Shown: positions 45,892 through 57,468 of the stretch, piece by piece
Position numbering within the stretch: position 1 is the stretch's first letter
Layout of the letters: each line of letters opens with the position of its first letter
Assembly: GCA_012931725.1 (NCBI GenBank)
Contig: CM022946.1
Span: 114,687,977 to 114,751,976 of the forward strand
Reading direction: 5' to 3'
DNA from: Litsea cubeba
Lineage: Eukaryota > Streptophyta > Magnoliopsida > Laurales > Lauraceae
DNA: 64,000 nucleotides
Notes under the pieces: model-generated
Seen by the model: only the letters and a program-made list of their open reading frames with translations
Databases searched by the model: none
Told to the model about the DNA's origin: nothing
Program-made: the position numbers and the translations under genes

Positions 45892-48581
45892 TCCGATCAA
45901 ACACGTAAAAAGCAGTGGGAGAGAAAACTGGCACCAAACAAACAGGGTCAGACACGACGGTCTGGCATGTAAATAAACAGGTAATATAGAAAAAGGGCAT
46001 TTATAAAACCTTATGGAATAATTGTAAATCCATTTAAAGAGTCCAAACAATAATAGTAATAAATCATGATAAAACGATGGAAAGACTGAACGTCAATATC
46101 ACAGCAAATAAGTGAACAGAATTTGAAACGTAAATATCTTAAAAACATAACGGACTATGTAAAACATTGAATAATTGGAAATACGTTTAAAATCCTGAAT
46201 AATAGAGACAATACGATAAAAGATCGATTCCTTAAACATTAACAAATTCAAAGACTATAATGAGCATAAACAAACAAGAATCATAAAACAAAATATCTAA
46301 CGGATAAAACGTTGGCAACCCACATATAGCTATTTTCTCCTATTACCGAAGTAACAAGAGCAGACAGAACCGTAGCCACTACACGTGGGACCGGAAACAG
46401 AATCAGAACCGTAGCCACATACAAGTGGGACCGGCAGATAAAAACCGTTGCCATGGTCGGTACGGACAGAATCCAAGCTGCAGCTGGTAGACAAATTAAA
46501 GATCCCAAGCCGGGTGATCAGCCCGACAAGGTGACCTAAGCCTAGTGGTGCCTTTAGTTTTCAAAACCTGAACCAATACCAATCAAAATAATAATCCCTT
46601 TGGCTCATGGGCTCACACTACAAAGCTCTGGCCCCATCTTGCCTCGGGGTTTTATCCTCAAAATAATAGTCCCTTTGGCTCATGGGCTCGCACTACAAAG
46701 CTCTGGCCCCATCTTGCCTCGAGGTTTTATTTTCAAAATAACAGTCTTAATGATGAAATTCCGAATGTGGCGAACCACTCCAATCTCCTTCCAAATCGAT
46801 TCGTAGAAAACATACGAATTTCCATGGTAAACCACTCAAATACACATCAAAGTAATTTATATAAAATCATACGATCAATCCTTTCGAACATGGAAAACCA
46901 CATGATTTTATAACAAATCACCGATGCTATTCAAATTAGTTTACCGAAGAATACATATACATTTCTGATCTGGAATGGAATAGAATAATGTAGAATGACT
47001 TAATGACTTACCAAGGAACTATCTCAATACACACTTAACTTTTAAACATTGATTAATAAAAGAACATGTTTGATGCCAATGAAAATCCACAACATTTAAA
47101 ATGATAAAGTGTGCATTGAGACTTGAAAGATTCCCGGGTAAATTCCACATATACTCATTCTCTCATTGTTCTCCTTCCATCTCACAATTTTCTAAGTATC
47201 ACAATTTACCCAAATCTTTCATGGGCTTCCATACATCATTAGAGGCTAAATGGGCATCAAACAAATGGAAGGAGATGGGATGGAGAAGACCCTGAACAAG
47301 TGGGAAACAACCCAAGCAATGGGCTGAAAAACAGTCCACAATTCAAGCCTTAACAGGCCCTGGACTGGGCCCAGGTCCGCTCGAGCGGCCCAGGGTTCGC
47401 TCGAGCGGACCCCTAACAGAACCTGGTCCGCTCGAGCGGACCATGGGCTCGCTCGAGCGGCCCAGTTCTGCTGGGTCCGGTTCTGTGTGCAGATTGCACT
47501 TTCTTCTTCTTCTTCTTTGATTTTCTTCCCATCCTTTCTCTTCCACACATATTTCACATAAAAATTGGACCTCTCTTAGCCTCAACAAAATTCTTTCAAA
47601 TCCTTGATACACTAATTCCATTTCATTCCCATTAAAGAAATCTAACATAAACATAAATATCTTTCATCCATCAAGATATAAGGTTCCTTAAACATATAGG
47701 TTGGTTCAAGATAAATCATTCCAAAAAGCAAAACATACATATATTATGGTAAAACAATGTCTTAAATAGAGAAAGCATAAATCCATACTAAATCATTTCA
47801 AGATGAATCATAATAAGACATATTAAAAGTGGAAATACCAAGAAATTACTCATATTGCATAAAACCATCACATTAACTGAATATTCACTTGCCTTGGGTC
47901 AAGAAGAGATGCAAATCACTCTAAGATGACCTCAATTAAGTCTCTAGCTCCAAATCCACAAAAACCCCCAAAATAACCCAAGAGAAAGCCCTAGAAGTCA
48001 ATCATTTGCAAAACCTCCATGAATCTCTGTGCATGGATGACAAAAACATTCTAAATGGTTTGGAAAACCAAGATTTGAAGAAAGAAAAGCTTTTGCTAAC
48101 CTTTGGTAGCTCAAACAAGGAAGAAAGGCTTGGAAGAGGGGTCTTCTCTAGCTCAAATCTCTTGAAAAATGCATCCTTGGAAAGCTTGGAAGGTGGGGAA
48201 GAAGGCTTGGAGATCAAATCTCCATTTAGCATTCAAGAAGAAAACATACATGAGGAAAGAGAGTGGCTGGAAAAGGGTTCCAGCCACAGCTGGAATAGTT
48301 GCAGGAAAATGGGAGAAGAAGAAGAGGCTTCAGCCCCTTTTATAAAGTGGGCAAGTGGGCCCCATGGGCCCCAATCTTCAAGTGGTTAAAACTGACATTT
48401 ATGGGTCCCGAATGAGATCGACGAAGAAGACAAAATCGATCATCGAAATATTTACTTTCCAAAAAGTATATTTTTCCCAAATTCTGAAATTTTCGAAATT
48501 GATGGACAAATTTAGTGAAAATGTCATTTTTGCTCATTTTTCTCGAGAAACGCGATTTCTGAGCATCAAATCAAAATGGTC
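45892..48581. repeat. Middle part of the large solo LTR, with tandem repeats
   Basis: Includes a 67-bp tandem duplication (about 46598-46735, 'CCTTTGGCTCATGGGCTC...'), a repeated 'CCGTAGCCAC...GTGGGACCGG' element (about 46370-46440), and four CGCTCGAGCG palindromes (47378-47464). Open frames here do not resemble proteins. Confidence 0.75.
47378..47464. repeat. Array of four CGCTCGAGCG palindromes in the large LTR
   Basis: Two pairs of palindromic sites. Each pair has a site inside GTCCGCTCGAGCGG and a partner inside (T)CGCTCGAGCGG, separated by a short ATGGG/AGGG spacer. The full 12-bp palindrome is CCGCTCGAGCGG. The matching place in the second LTR carries CCGATCGATCGG. Confidence 0.9.
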
Positions 48582-50211
48582 TGTTGACCCCACACGGACA
48601 CTGAGAGGGGGGGTGAATCAGTGTGTCTAAAAATTTATATGCAAACAATCAACCACACAATCACGACACAGAAGTTTTTACGTGGTTCACCCTCAGGCTA
48701 CATCCACGGTGCACAAAAATGCACTTCCACTATTTTAGCAGCACCAACTGCTAGGAGCACCAACCCCTTACAACTTTGCCCGCACCAACGGACAAGAGCA
48801 TCAACCCCTACACTCAACCACCCACTTGAGTGATTACAAGGATTAAAAAAAATTTATGACACACGCAGGTGCCTTACAATAACATTCCAGCAACACACAC
48901 AGGTGTCAAGAAAATATCAATCACATAGATAATTTCACCGAGACTAGTTCACAATTAAATATGCCATGCAACTCTTATCAATCACAATCACTAATTTCTA
49001 GTCACACCCTTAGTCTGCATAATCATAATCTGAGGAAGACTACAAGTAGGAATATAAATCCACATGAAGTAGAGGGCAGAATGACCATACCACAGATGAA
49101 GAACAGATCATCATGTACTGAAGAACATATTAATCAGGACTCTGAGTGAGAGATGGTGATAGGCACGTACGATCTCAAGAGTGAATCTCAGATTTGAAAC
49201 TCTCTTGCTTGCACCGGGACTTTGGGTTTTTCAGCCTGTAGTTCCTCTCTGCAACTCTCTCAGGAATGGAATAAAGATTACTTCAATTGATGGGTTTTTT
49301 TGTGTTGTAGCATCGATGATGATTTCAAAGAGCTTGTTTCAAAGAAGCACACCAAGGGGAAGAAAATTGATCCCAACAAGATGTAGGAATCAATTAAATA
49401 TTTGAACCTTGACTTGATAGAATGACTTTTGCACAAGATTTTTGCACTCTATGAAGAAAAATGAATAAACCCCATTTTTCTAATTGAAAATAAGTGCACA
49501 CTCAACAATTGTAGGCTCTTCCATTAAGACTTTTGCATTATGCAAAAGACTTTTGTTATAATGCAAAAGACTTTTGCATTTGAATAAAGACTTATGCAAA
49601 TGGACTGACCTACCATTTGAATCAGATGAAACTGATGGGCCATCTGCTGATTACATTCCAACACATAATGGGACCCACAACAAGGTATCAAGAAGAAGAA
49701 TTAATCTCGCAGTGCAGAAAAACTGCAGAATTTATCTCCACTAGAAAATTCATAACTTCCACTTCCGAGCTCCAAACGACATGATTCTTGAGCCAAATAA
49801 AAGATTTATCAGAGGGCTACAACTTTCATGCTTTGAGATTTAACCCAGATTGAATGGAAAGTAGTGTAAAATCACCTCGAAGCTGACTGGTCTGAGAAAA
49901 ACAGCAACCTGAGAGAGGCAGAGTTGTCTCACTGTTTGGGCCATAACTTTAAAACCTGAAGTCGGATCGACCTGATTCCAAAACCAAAAATCAAGCCCTC
50001 TCACTGATGCACAAAATTCATGTTGACCATTTTTTAATTCAGGTGTTAGATGTGAAGATATAAGCATAACAATATTCTTAACTGACATGACCTGAACATG
50101 CAGTTGCCCAGTTTCACTTTGAATGCTTGCAACCTTCATCATACTGCTTTCCAACACCATGCCAACACCCTAGGTTTGACAACAATTACAAACTAAAATA
50201 AATGACCAACA
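48582..50211 (-). repeat. 3' LTR of the long-LTR copia element
   Basis: 1630 bp, about 99.5% identical to 55575-57204. Small frames present in both copies are not genes. Confidence 0.95.
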
Positions 50212-50498
50212 ATCTCCCCCTTTGGAATTGTTGTCAACACCTGCGGACTTGGAGAAGAAAATAAATTTCATTTGATTCCCCCTGTCACCGAACCTTCTCA
50301 GCCCAACTGCAAAACATGCATACCTGTCACCGAACCTTCTCAGCTCAACTACAAAACATACATATCTGTCACCGAAGCTTCTCAGCTCAACTGCAAAACA
50401 TACATATCTCCCCCTTTGACAACAATAACAAAGGGAGATGTCCAGAAGGGAAAAGTGCTCCAACAATATGCCCGCACTCCCCCTGTCTCCAATTCTCC

Positions 50499-53400
50499 CT
50501 AATGCTTTGGAGAAGAAGTAACCCCCAATTTCATCCGGAGGTATTCAAAGACTTCTTTCGGTAGAGGCTTTGTGAAAATATCTTCAACTTGTTCTGTAGT
50601 CGGAACATACTCTAACTTCACCTCTCCATCATTCACCTTGTCCTTCAAGAAGTGGTACCTGATGGCAATATGTTTGGTCCTGCTGTGCTGAACTGGATTT
50701 TTTGAGATGCTAATGGCGCTTGTATTATCGCACAAAATAGGAATGGCCTCCACTAACTGAATTCCCAAATCCTTTAGCATCTGTCGCATCCAAAGAAGTT
50801 GTGTGCAGCAAGTTGTCGCAGCAATATACTCAGCTTCTGCTGTAGACAAGGAAACTGAATCCTGTTTCTTGCTGTGCCAGGCTACCAACTTGTCACCTAA
50901 GTAGAATGCACCTCCACTAGTGCTCTTCCTGTCATCTACACATCCTGCCCAATCTGCATCTGAGTAGGCTATTAATGTGAAGTCCTTTCCTCGTGGATAC
51001 CATAAACCATATTCTGCTGTGCCTTTGATGTACCGGAATATCCTCTTCACTGCTGTCACATGTGTTTCCCTTGGATTTTCCTGAAATCTAGCAACCATAC
51101 ACACAGCTTGTAAAATGTCTGGCCTAGTAGCTGTCAGGTACAATAGACTTCCAATCATGGACCTATACATGGTGTTATCAACAGTCACTGACTCATCATT
51201 TTTACTCAACTTGCAGCTCGTTGTCATGGGTGTGCTGACAGGTTTTGAGTCTTCCATGTTAAACTTCTTTAACATCTCCTTGACATACTTTACCTGTGAG
51301 ATAAACATGCCGTTCTTCATTTGGTTAACCTGGAGGCCAAGAAAGAATGAGAGCTCCCCAATCATGGACATTTCAAACTCAGTCCTCATCTTCTCTGCAA
51401 ACTCTGTACACAATTCATCTTTGTTGCCCGCGAAGATGATGTCATCCACGTACACTACCACAACTACCTGAGTACCATCTTCTGTCCTCACATATAGGTT
51501 GCTGTCTACAACACCCTTTTTGTACCCAAGTTGCTGTAGGTAGGCATCCAGCCGAGAGTACCATGCCCTTGGTGCTTGTTTTAGGCCATAGAGAGCCTTT
51601 TTCAGTTTACATACCATATTTGAGTCGTCTCCCAACTGAAATCCATCCGGTTGCTCTATATATACTTCTTCTTCCAGGTTGCCATTCAGAAAAGCAGACT
51701 TGACATCCATTTGGTAGACTTTGAAGCTCTTATATACTGCCAAAGCTAGAAACATACGAATAGCCTCAAGCCGAGCCACAGGTGCAAAGGTTTCTTCAAA
51801 ATCTATCCCTTCAACTTGTGCAGAGCCTTTACAAACAAGTCTAGCTTTGTTCCTCACTACTTGTCCTTCCTCATTCAACTTATTTCTGAAAATCCACTTG
51901 GTACCAATGACATTTTTGGTTTTTGGTCTAGGTACAAGCTCCCAAGTTTTGTTTTTTCTCAATCTGATCCAACTCTTCATGCATTGCCTTGACCCAACTG
52001 TCATCTTTACTTGCTTCTGCAACAGTTTTGGGTTCAACTGTGGACAGAGAGAGAATAAACTGGTTTTCATCCTCCTAGTCTGTACTCCAACCTGTGGATC
52101 TCCAACGATATCAGTTTCGTTAATACCATGATAATTATGCCATCTGTCATTTTCTTTCTTCTCTTTTGAGTTATCGTCCGACTTTTCTTCCTTATGACTA
52201 GGTAAGTCTTCAATCTCATTGTTATCATCAGGATTTTCATACATTGGATACTCAATCTCCTGAATATTCTTTGGAATTTTTTTGTTTTCATCAAACTTAA
52301 CATCTATACTCTCGACTATTTTCTGAAGCCTTTTATTGTAGCACCTGTAGGCCTTGCTTCTAGTAGAATAGCCTATGAAGATGCCTTCATCTGCACGATC
52401 ATCAAACTTCCCAAGATTTTGATCCAACCTTTTTATAAAGCACTTACTGCCGAATACCTTGAAGTACTTCACCGATGCTCTCTTGCCAAACCACAGCTCA
52501 TAGGGAGTCTTGTTTGTGTGTGCTCTAAGCATACATCTGTTCTGAATGTATACAGCTGTATGAACTGCTTCTCTCCAAAATCCATCTGCAAGCTTGCTCT
52601 CTGTCAACATGGTTCTGGCCATTTCCTGTACTGTCCTGTTCTTCCTCTCAACCACACCATTTTGTTGTGGTGTGCGAGCTGCAGAAAATTGCCTACGAAT
52701 CCCATGTTCTTGACAGTACTCCTCAAACTCATCTGAAGTAAACTCTCCTCCTCGGTCTGACCTCAACACCTTGATTCTCCTGCCAGTCTGATTTTCGACC
52801 TGTTTTCTAAAGATCTTGAACATATTAAATGCTTCATCCTTGTTCTTCAGAAACATAATCCAAGTCATGCGAGAGTGATCATCGATGAATAATATGAAGT
52901 ATTTGTCTCCGCTCAAACTCCGAGTCCTCATCGGGCCACACAAGTCCGTGTGTACCAGCTCTAAAGGCTTGCTTGTGTTGTACTCTTTTGACTTGAAAGA
53001 AGATCTAGTTAGCTTCCCTTTCTGACATGCATCACAGACACTGTCTTGAGCTTTCCCAATGTGAGGTATGTCCCGAACTGCCTTCTTGGAGCATATATTA
53101 GACAAATTTTTGAAGCTTATGTGCCCAAGTCTCCTATGCCACAACCAACTTTCATCTTCCCTCCCTAGCATGCATGTATTCACTGTAGTCTCAGAGAGAG
53201 TATATAAGTTGCCTGAAGTCCTCATACCAACTGCCACAACCTTTCCATTGTTGTCTAAGATTTCACAGCCATGTTTGTTGAAGAAAATGCCATGTCCTCT
53301 ATCACATATCTGACTGACACTCAACAAGTTGTGTTTCAACCCATCAACAAACAACACTTCTTCGGATCTGATTTTGCCGTCAATTATCCTGACCAAACCT

Positions 53401-55532
53401 TTCCCAACAATCTTAGCTCCATCATTATTTCCGAATTTCACTGATCCTCCATCATACTGCTGTAGCTTGGAGAACTTACTCTTGTCACCAGTCATGTGAC
53501 TAGAGCATCCACTGTCTAGAATCCATGAAGTCAATTTTCTTTGTGCTTTGAAGGCTGTCTGTACTATCGAGGAGTTATCCTTGTCTTTTTGTTCTTTTCT
53601 TTTCCAAACCTTTTTAACTGATTTAGCAGACTTATCTGTTTCAATACTGGTCAACTCAGCAGTCTTAGGAGCCCTCTGTTGATGTGTAATAGCATTTGCA
53701 TTTTGAAATTGTACCTGTCTTCGATTAGGGGCATATGCATGCATACAATTTCTAGCCAAATGCCCAAAATTATGACAAATAAAACATTCTATAGGATACA
53801 TCATAAGGGCATCAAAAGGGTTCCTATTCACAAAGTTTCTAGGCCTCAAATTAAATTTGCAGGTCATCATTTTATGTCCATATGTATTGCATTGGAAACA
53901 GTAACCATGGAAGTGAGAAATTGACCTGAAGTTTGTAGACTGTATCCGCATAGGAGGCCTGAAGTTTTGCTGCTGTGGCATCTTCTTTGGTGGAGCAAAT
54001 TTCCTTTCAGGTTTTTGAGTTTGTGGTATTGCTTTTGGAAGAGTTACATTCACAGCTGTCTGTTTAGTTTTCTGAGGTGCTTCTTTAACTTGTTTAGAAG
54101 AAGACTCTCCCTCATACCCAAGGCCAAATTTTAAATGAGGAGGCCTTTGAACACTGAGAATCTCATTCAACTTGGAGGACCCTTGATAAGCATTCAGCTT
54201 CTGTGAGAACTTCTCCAACTGTGTTTTCAAACCAGTCACCTCCTCCTCTAACTTACTATTTTCTTCAGTTTTCAAAACTACCTGTGCCTCAAGATCTTCA
54301 AGTATCCTCTTGCTTTCCTCCAATTTCACTTTCAATGTTACAACAATCTCCTCTGCATCAACTAGCCTTTTTGAAGTTTTCTTATGATTTTTCCTTTCAG
54401 AAGATAGTTCCTCAAGTGCAGCCAATAACTCTCCTTCCAAGTTAATTTCAGCATCTTCATCATCACTTGATGATTTTCCCTTTTCAGACTTGTTATCTTC
54501 AACTTGTTCATCAAGCATGGCCATAAAAAGAGCCTCTGCTGCTTCATTCCCACTGTCTTCGGAATCATCATCTGAAGAACTGGACATTTTCTTTGACACT
54601 AGGCTTTTAGACTTCCCTTTCTTAAAGCGATAGTTTTTCTTGAAAATTTTTTTCTTAGGTATATCATCGTCATTTTCTTCTTTGTCCTTATGAGGACACT
54701 TAGCAGCAAAATGACCCACATCTCCACAGTTAAAGCACTTGAAAGGCAGCTTCCCTTTATATTTACCTTGACCCTTCTTCAATTTTCGAACGAAGTTAGC
54801 CGCTAGTTCTTCATCTGAATCATCTGAATCATCTTTATCTAACTTAACCACTTCCTTAGCCTTATTCTTTGCACGGAAAGCAGCTTCCCTGTCAGAAGAT
54901 TTTGGCTTCCCTATTCTCATCTCATATGCTGTCAGTGAACCATGCAGTTCATCCATGCTGAAGACATCTAGATCTTTGGCTTCTTCGATGGCAGAAGCTT
55001 TGGCATCATATCTGGCAGGAAGAGTTCTCAAAATTTTCTTAACAATAGACTCTTCTTTTAGCTCTTCACCAAGCCCTCTAATAGAGTTCACAACTTCATT
55101 GACTCTCAGTAGATATGAGTCAATGGTCTCACTTTCGGTCATTTTCAAACTCTCAAACTGAGCCCGGTGAGTTTGCAGTTTTGCCTCTTTTATTTTCTTG
55201 TCTCCGTCATGAACACTCTGCAGCTTATCCCATATCTCCTTTGAGGTCCTACAGGACATGACCTTGACAAGTTCATTGTCTGACAGTCCACACATCAGAG
55301 CATTCCTTGCCTTTGAATCATTCTCAAGTAATTTCTTCTCAGCCGCATCAGTAGGATCTTCTTTTCCTTTGTAGCCTTTTCTTACACAGTCCCATATGTC
55401 ATACCCCAATGCTGAAAGATAAGTTTGCATCCTGACTTTCCAAAAAGAGTAATTTGTCCCATCAAATAGTGGTGCTTTATTAGAAGAGAAACCTTCTCCT
55501 GAAGCCATGTGGGTTGTAACAAGATCACCCAA
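50499..55532 (-). CDS. copia Gag-Pol polyprotein, 1677 aa, open throughout but with a hidden out-of-frame segment
   Basis: Domains by residue: gag (PLFDGTNYSFWKVRM, about 20-200); zinc knuckle CFNCGDVGHFAAKC (~265); an acidic/Ser-rich part and a coiled coil (~370-460); two more CX2CX4HX4C knuckles, CFQCNTYGHKMMTC (~542) and CFICHNFGHLARNC (~580); protease WILDSGCSSHM (~670); pre-integrase HRRLGH (~800); integrase core FIDDHSRMTW, LRSDRGGEF and TPQQNGVVERKNR (~880-970); RT MDVKSAFLNG (~1277) and YVDDIIFAG (~1363); RNase H YSDADWAGC and STAEAEYIAA (~1525-1580). The start at 55532 lies 28 bp after the PBS. Between a CT run (52045-52056) and an A run (51952-51957) about 31 codons are read in the wrong frame, because +2 and +1 changes cancel. 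The lost segment is the conserved W..AM.EE helix just before RT, so activity is doubtful. Confidence 0.9.
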   Translation of the reverse strand: MGDLVTTHMASGEGFSSNKAPLFDGTNYSFWKVRMQTYLSALGYDIWDCVRKGYKGKEDPTDAAEKKLLENDSKARNALMCGLSDNELVKVMSCRTSKEIWDKLQSVHDGDKKIKEAKLQTHRAQFESLKMTESETIDSYLLRVNEVVNSIRGLGEELKEESIVKKILRTLPARYDAKASAIEEAKDLDVFSMDELHGSLTAYEMRIGKPKSSDREAAFRAKNKAKEVVKLDKDDSDDSDEELAANFVRKLKKGQGKYKGKLPFKCFNCGDVGHFAAKCPHKDKEENDDDIPKKKIFKKNYRFKKGKSKSLVSKKMSSSSDDDSEDSGNEAAEALFMAMLDEQVEDNKSEKGKSSSDDEDAEINLEGELLAALEELSSERKNHKKTSKRLVDAEEIVVTLKVKLEESKRILEDLEAQVVLKTEENSKLEEEVTGLKTQLEKFSQKLNAYQGSSKLNEILSVQRPPHLKFGLGYEGESSSKQVKEAPQKTKQTAVNVTLPKAIPQTQKPERKFAPPKKMPQQQNFRPPMRIQSTNFRSISHFHGYCFQCNTYGHKMMTCKFNLRPRNFVNRNPFDALMMYPIECFICHNFGHLARNCMHAYAPNRRQVQFQNANAITHQQRAPKTAELTSIETDKSAKSVKKVWKRKEQKDKDNSSIVQTAFKAQRKLTSWILDSGCSSHMTGDKSKFSKLQQYDGGSVKFGNNDGAKIVGKGLVRIIDGKIRSEEVLFVDGLKHNLLSVSQICDRGHGIFFNKHGCEILDNNGKVVAVGMRTSGNLYTLSETTVNTCMLGREDESWLWHRRLGHISFKNLSNICSKKAVRDIPHIGKAQDSVCDACQKGKLTRSSFKSKEYNTSKPLELVHTDLCGPMRTRSLSGDKYFILFIDDHSRMTWIMFLKNKDEAFNMFKIFRKQVENQTGRRIKVLRSDRGGEFTSDEFEEYCQEHGIRRQFSAARTPQQNGVVERKNRTVQEMARTMLTESKLADGFWREAVHTAVYIQNRCMLRAHTNKTPYELWFGKRASVKYFKVFGSKCFIKRLDQNLGKFDDRADEGIFIGYSTRSKAYRCYNKRLQKIVESIDVKFDENKKIPKNIQEIEYPMYENPDDNNEIEDLPSHKEEKSDDNSKEKKENDRWHNYHGINETDIVGDPQVGVQTRRMKTSLFSLCPQLNPKLLQKQVKMTVGSRQCMKSWIRLRKNKTWELVPRPKTKNVIGTKWIFRNKLNEEGQVVRNKARLVCKGSAQVEGIDFEETFAPVARLEAIRMFLALAVYKSFKVYQMDVKSAFLNGNLEEEVYIEQPDGFQLGDDSNMVCKLKKALYGLKQAPRAWYSRLDAYLQQLGYKKGVVDSNLYVRTEDGTQVVVVVYVDDIIFAGNKDELCTEFAEKMRTEFEMSMIGELSFFLGLQVNQMKNGMFISQVKYVKEMLKKFNMEDSKPVSTPMTTSCKLSKNDESVTVDNTMYRSMIGSLLYLTATRPDILQAVCMVARFQENPRETHVTAVKRIFRYIKGTAEYGLWYPRGKDFTLIAYSDADWAGCVDDRKSTSGGAFYLGDKLVAWHSKKQDSVSLSTAEAEYIAATTCCTQLLWMRQMLKDLGIQLVEAIPILCDNTSAISISKNPVQHSRTKHIAIRYHFLKDKVNDGEVKLEYVPTTEQVEDIFTKPLPKEVFEYLRMKLGVTSSPKH

Positions 55533-55574
55533 AGCAGATTATGCTTGTAAATGGGACCTTGCTCTGATACCAAT

Positions 55575-57204
55575 TGTTGACCCCACACGGACACTGAGAG
55601 GGGGGGTGAATCAGTGTGTCTAAAAATTTATATGCAAACAATCAACCACACAATCACGACACAGAAGTTTTTACGTGGTTCACCCTCAGGCTACATCCAC
55701 GGTGCACAAAAATGCACTTCCACTATTTTAGCAGCACCAACTGCTAGGAGCACCAACCCCTTACAACTTTGCCCGCACCAACGGACAAGAGCATCAACCC
55801 CTACACTCAAGCACCCACTTGAGTGATTACAAGGATTAAAAAAAATTTATGACACACGCAGGTGCCTTACAATAACATTCCAGCAACACACACAGGTGTC
55901 AAGAAAATATCAATCACATAGATAATTTCACCGAGACTAGTTCACAATTAAATATGCCATGCAACTCTTATCAATCACAATCACTAATTTCTAGTCACAC
56001 CCTTAGTCTGCATAATCATAATCTGAGGAAGACTACAAGTAGGAATATAAATCCACATGAAGTAGAGGGCAGAATGACCATACCACAGATGAAGAACAGA
56101 TCATCATGTACTGAAGAACATATTAATCAGGACTCTGAGTGAGAGATGGTGATAGGCACGTACGATCTCAAGAGTGAATCTCAGATTTTGAAACTCTCTT
56201 GCTTGCACCGGGACTTTGGGTTTTTCAGCCTGTAGTTCCTCTCTGCAACTCTCTCAGGAATGGAATAAAGATTACTTCAATTGATGGGTTTTTTGTGTTG
56301 TAGCATCGATGATGATTTCAAAGAGCTTGTTTCAAAGAAGCACACCAAGGGGAAGAAAATTGATCCCAACAAGATGTAGGAATCAATTAAATATTTGAAC
56401 CTTGACTTGATAGAATGACTTTTGCACAAGATTTTTGCACTCTATGAAGAAAAATGAATAAACCCCATTTTTCTAATTGAAAATAAGTGCACACTCAACA
56501 ATTGTAGGCTCTTCCATTAAGACTTTTGCATTATGCAAAAGACTTTTGTTATAATGCAAAAGACTTTTGCATTTGAATGAAGACTTATGCAAATGGACTG
56601 ACCTACCATTTGAATCAGATGAAACTGATGGGCCATCTGCTGATTACATTCCAACACATAATGGGACCCACAACAAGGTATCAAGAAGAAGAATTAATCT
56701 CGCAGTGCAGAAAAACTGCAGAATTTATCTCCACTAGAAAATTCATAACTTCCTCTTCCGAGCTCGAAACGACATGATTCTTGAGCCAAATAAAAGATTT
56801 AGCAGAGGGCTACAACTTTCATGCTTTGAGATTTAACCCAGATTGAATGGAAAGTAGTGGAAAATCACCTCGAAGCTGACTGGTCTGAGAAAAACAGCAA
56901 CCTGAGAGAGGCAGAGTTGTCCCACTGTTTGGGCCATAACTTTAAAACCTGAAGTCGGATCGACCTGATTCCAAAACCAAAAATCAAGCCCTCTCACTGA
57001 TGCACAAAATTCATGTTGACCATTTTTTAATTCAGGTGTTAGATGTGAAGATATAAGCATAACAATATGCTTAACTGACATGACCTGAACATGCAGTTGC
57101 CCAGTTTCACTTTGAATGCTTGCAACCTTCATCATACTGCTTTCCAACACCATGCCAACACCCTAGGTTTGACAACAATTACAAACTAAAATAAATGACC
57201 AACA
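55575..57204 (-). repeat. 5' LTR of the long-LTR copia element
   Basis: 1630 bp. Two bases (AT on the minus strand) separate its inner end from the TGGTATCAGAGC primer-binding site. Confidence 0.95.
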
Positions 57205-57468
57205 TGGTCAAAACATGAAAGTTGTTCAACTTAACGAGATGAGTCAAAATACACCAAATTCAGAATTTTTTTAGAAATCAGGAGTAATTTCTCATAAAAA
57301 TACATTTTACATAGACCGGGTCAAACTAAAGTCAACGGTCTTCAAAATCTCCAAGGCTAAGAAAAATCTAGTCAAACTCAAAGACAAAGTCAAATATCGC
57401 TTAAAAAGCTAAACCACGATTAAAATAATACTAAACAAACGAACTGGGGGTCGGGGTCTTACACACTG

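Larger units (their letters stand above)
48582..57204 (-). mobile_element. Full-length Ty1/copia retrotransposon with 1630-bp LTRs
   Basis: LTRs at 48582-50211 and 55575-57204 are both 1630 bp and differ by about eight substitutions and two 1-bp indels (by eye). The target duplication TGGTC is exact (48577-48581 and 57205-57209). The ends are TGTTGACCCC...GACCAACA. The PBS GCTCTGATACCA (55561-55572) matches initiator tRNA-Met and the polypurine tract (AAAGGGGGAGAT on the minus strand, 50212-50223) adjoins the left LTR. One long polyprotein frame fills the interior. It is inserted in the large solo LTR. Confidence 0.95.
35023..57463. mobile_element. Large gypsy-type solo LTR (~3.4 kb) split by two nested LTR retrotransposons
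   Basis: Ends TGTCACACCCCG (35023) and GGGGTCTTACA (57463) are flanked by the exact 5-bp repeat CACTG (35018-35022 and 57464-57468). After removal of the two nested elements about 3.4 kb remains (35023-35509, 45892-48581, 57210-57463) with no coding domain, which fits a solo LTR. A second member of the family starts at 61914 (TGTCGCGACCCC) and shares 'ACGACGGTCTGGCA', 'CCCAAG(C/T)CGGG(T/A)GATCA', 'GACAAGGTGACC..G'-like and 'CTCAGTGGTGCC'-like blocks in order. The length is compatible with Tekay/Del-type chromovirus LTRs; the family is not proven. Confidence 0.8.

Noticed and set aside
47246..47654. Frames reading WSARADQV- and WAARADLG-like repeats
   Set aside because: Translation of the CGCTCGAGCG palindrome array in the LTR; not conserved as protein.
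48621..48833. Small frames found twice (48621-49149 and 55614-56142)
   Set aside because: Located in the two copia LTRs; the duplication is explained by the LTRs.
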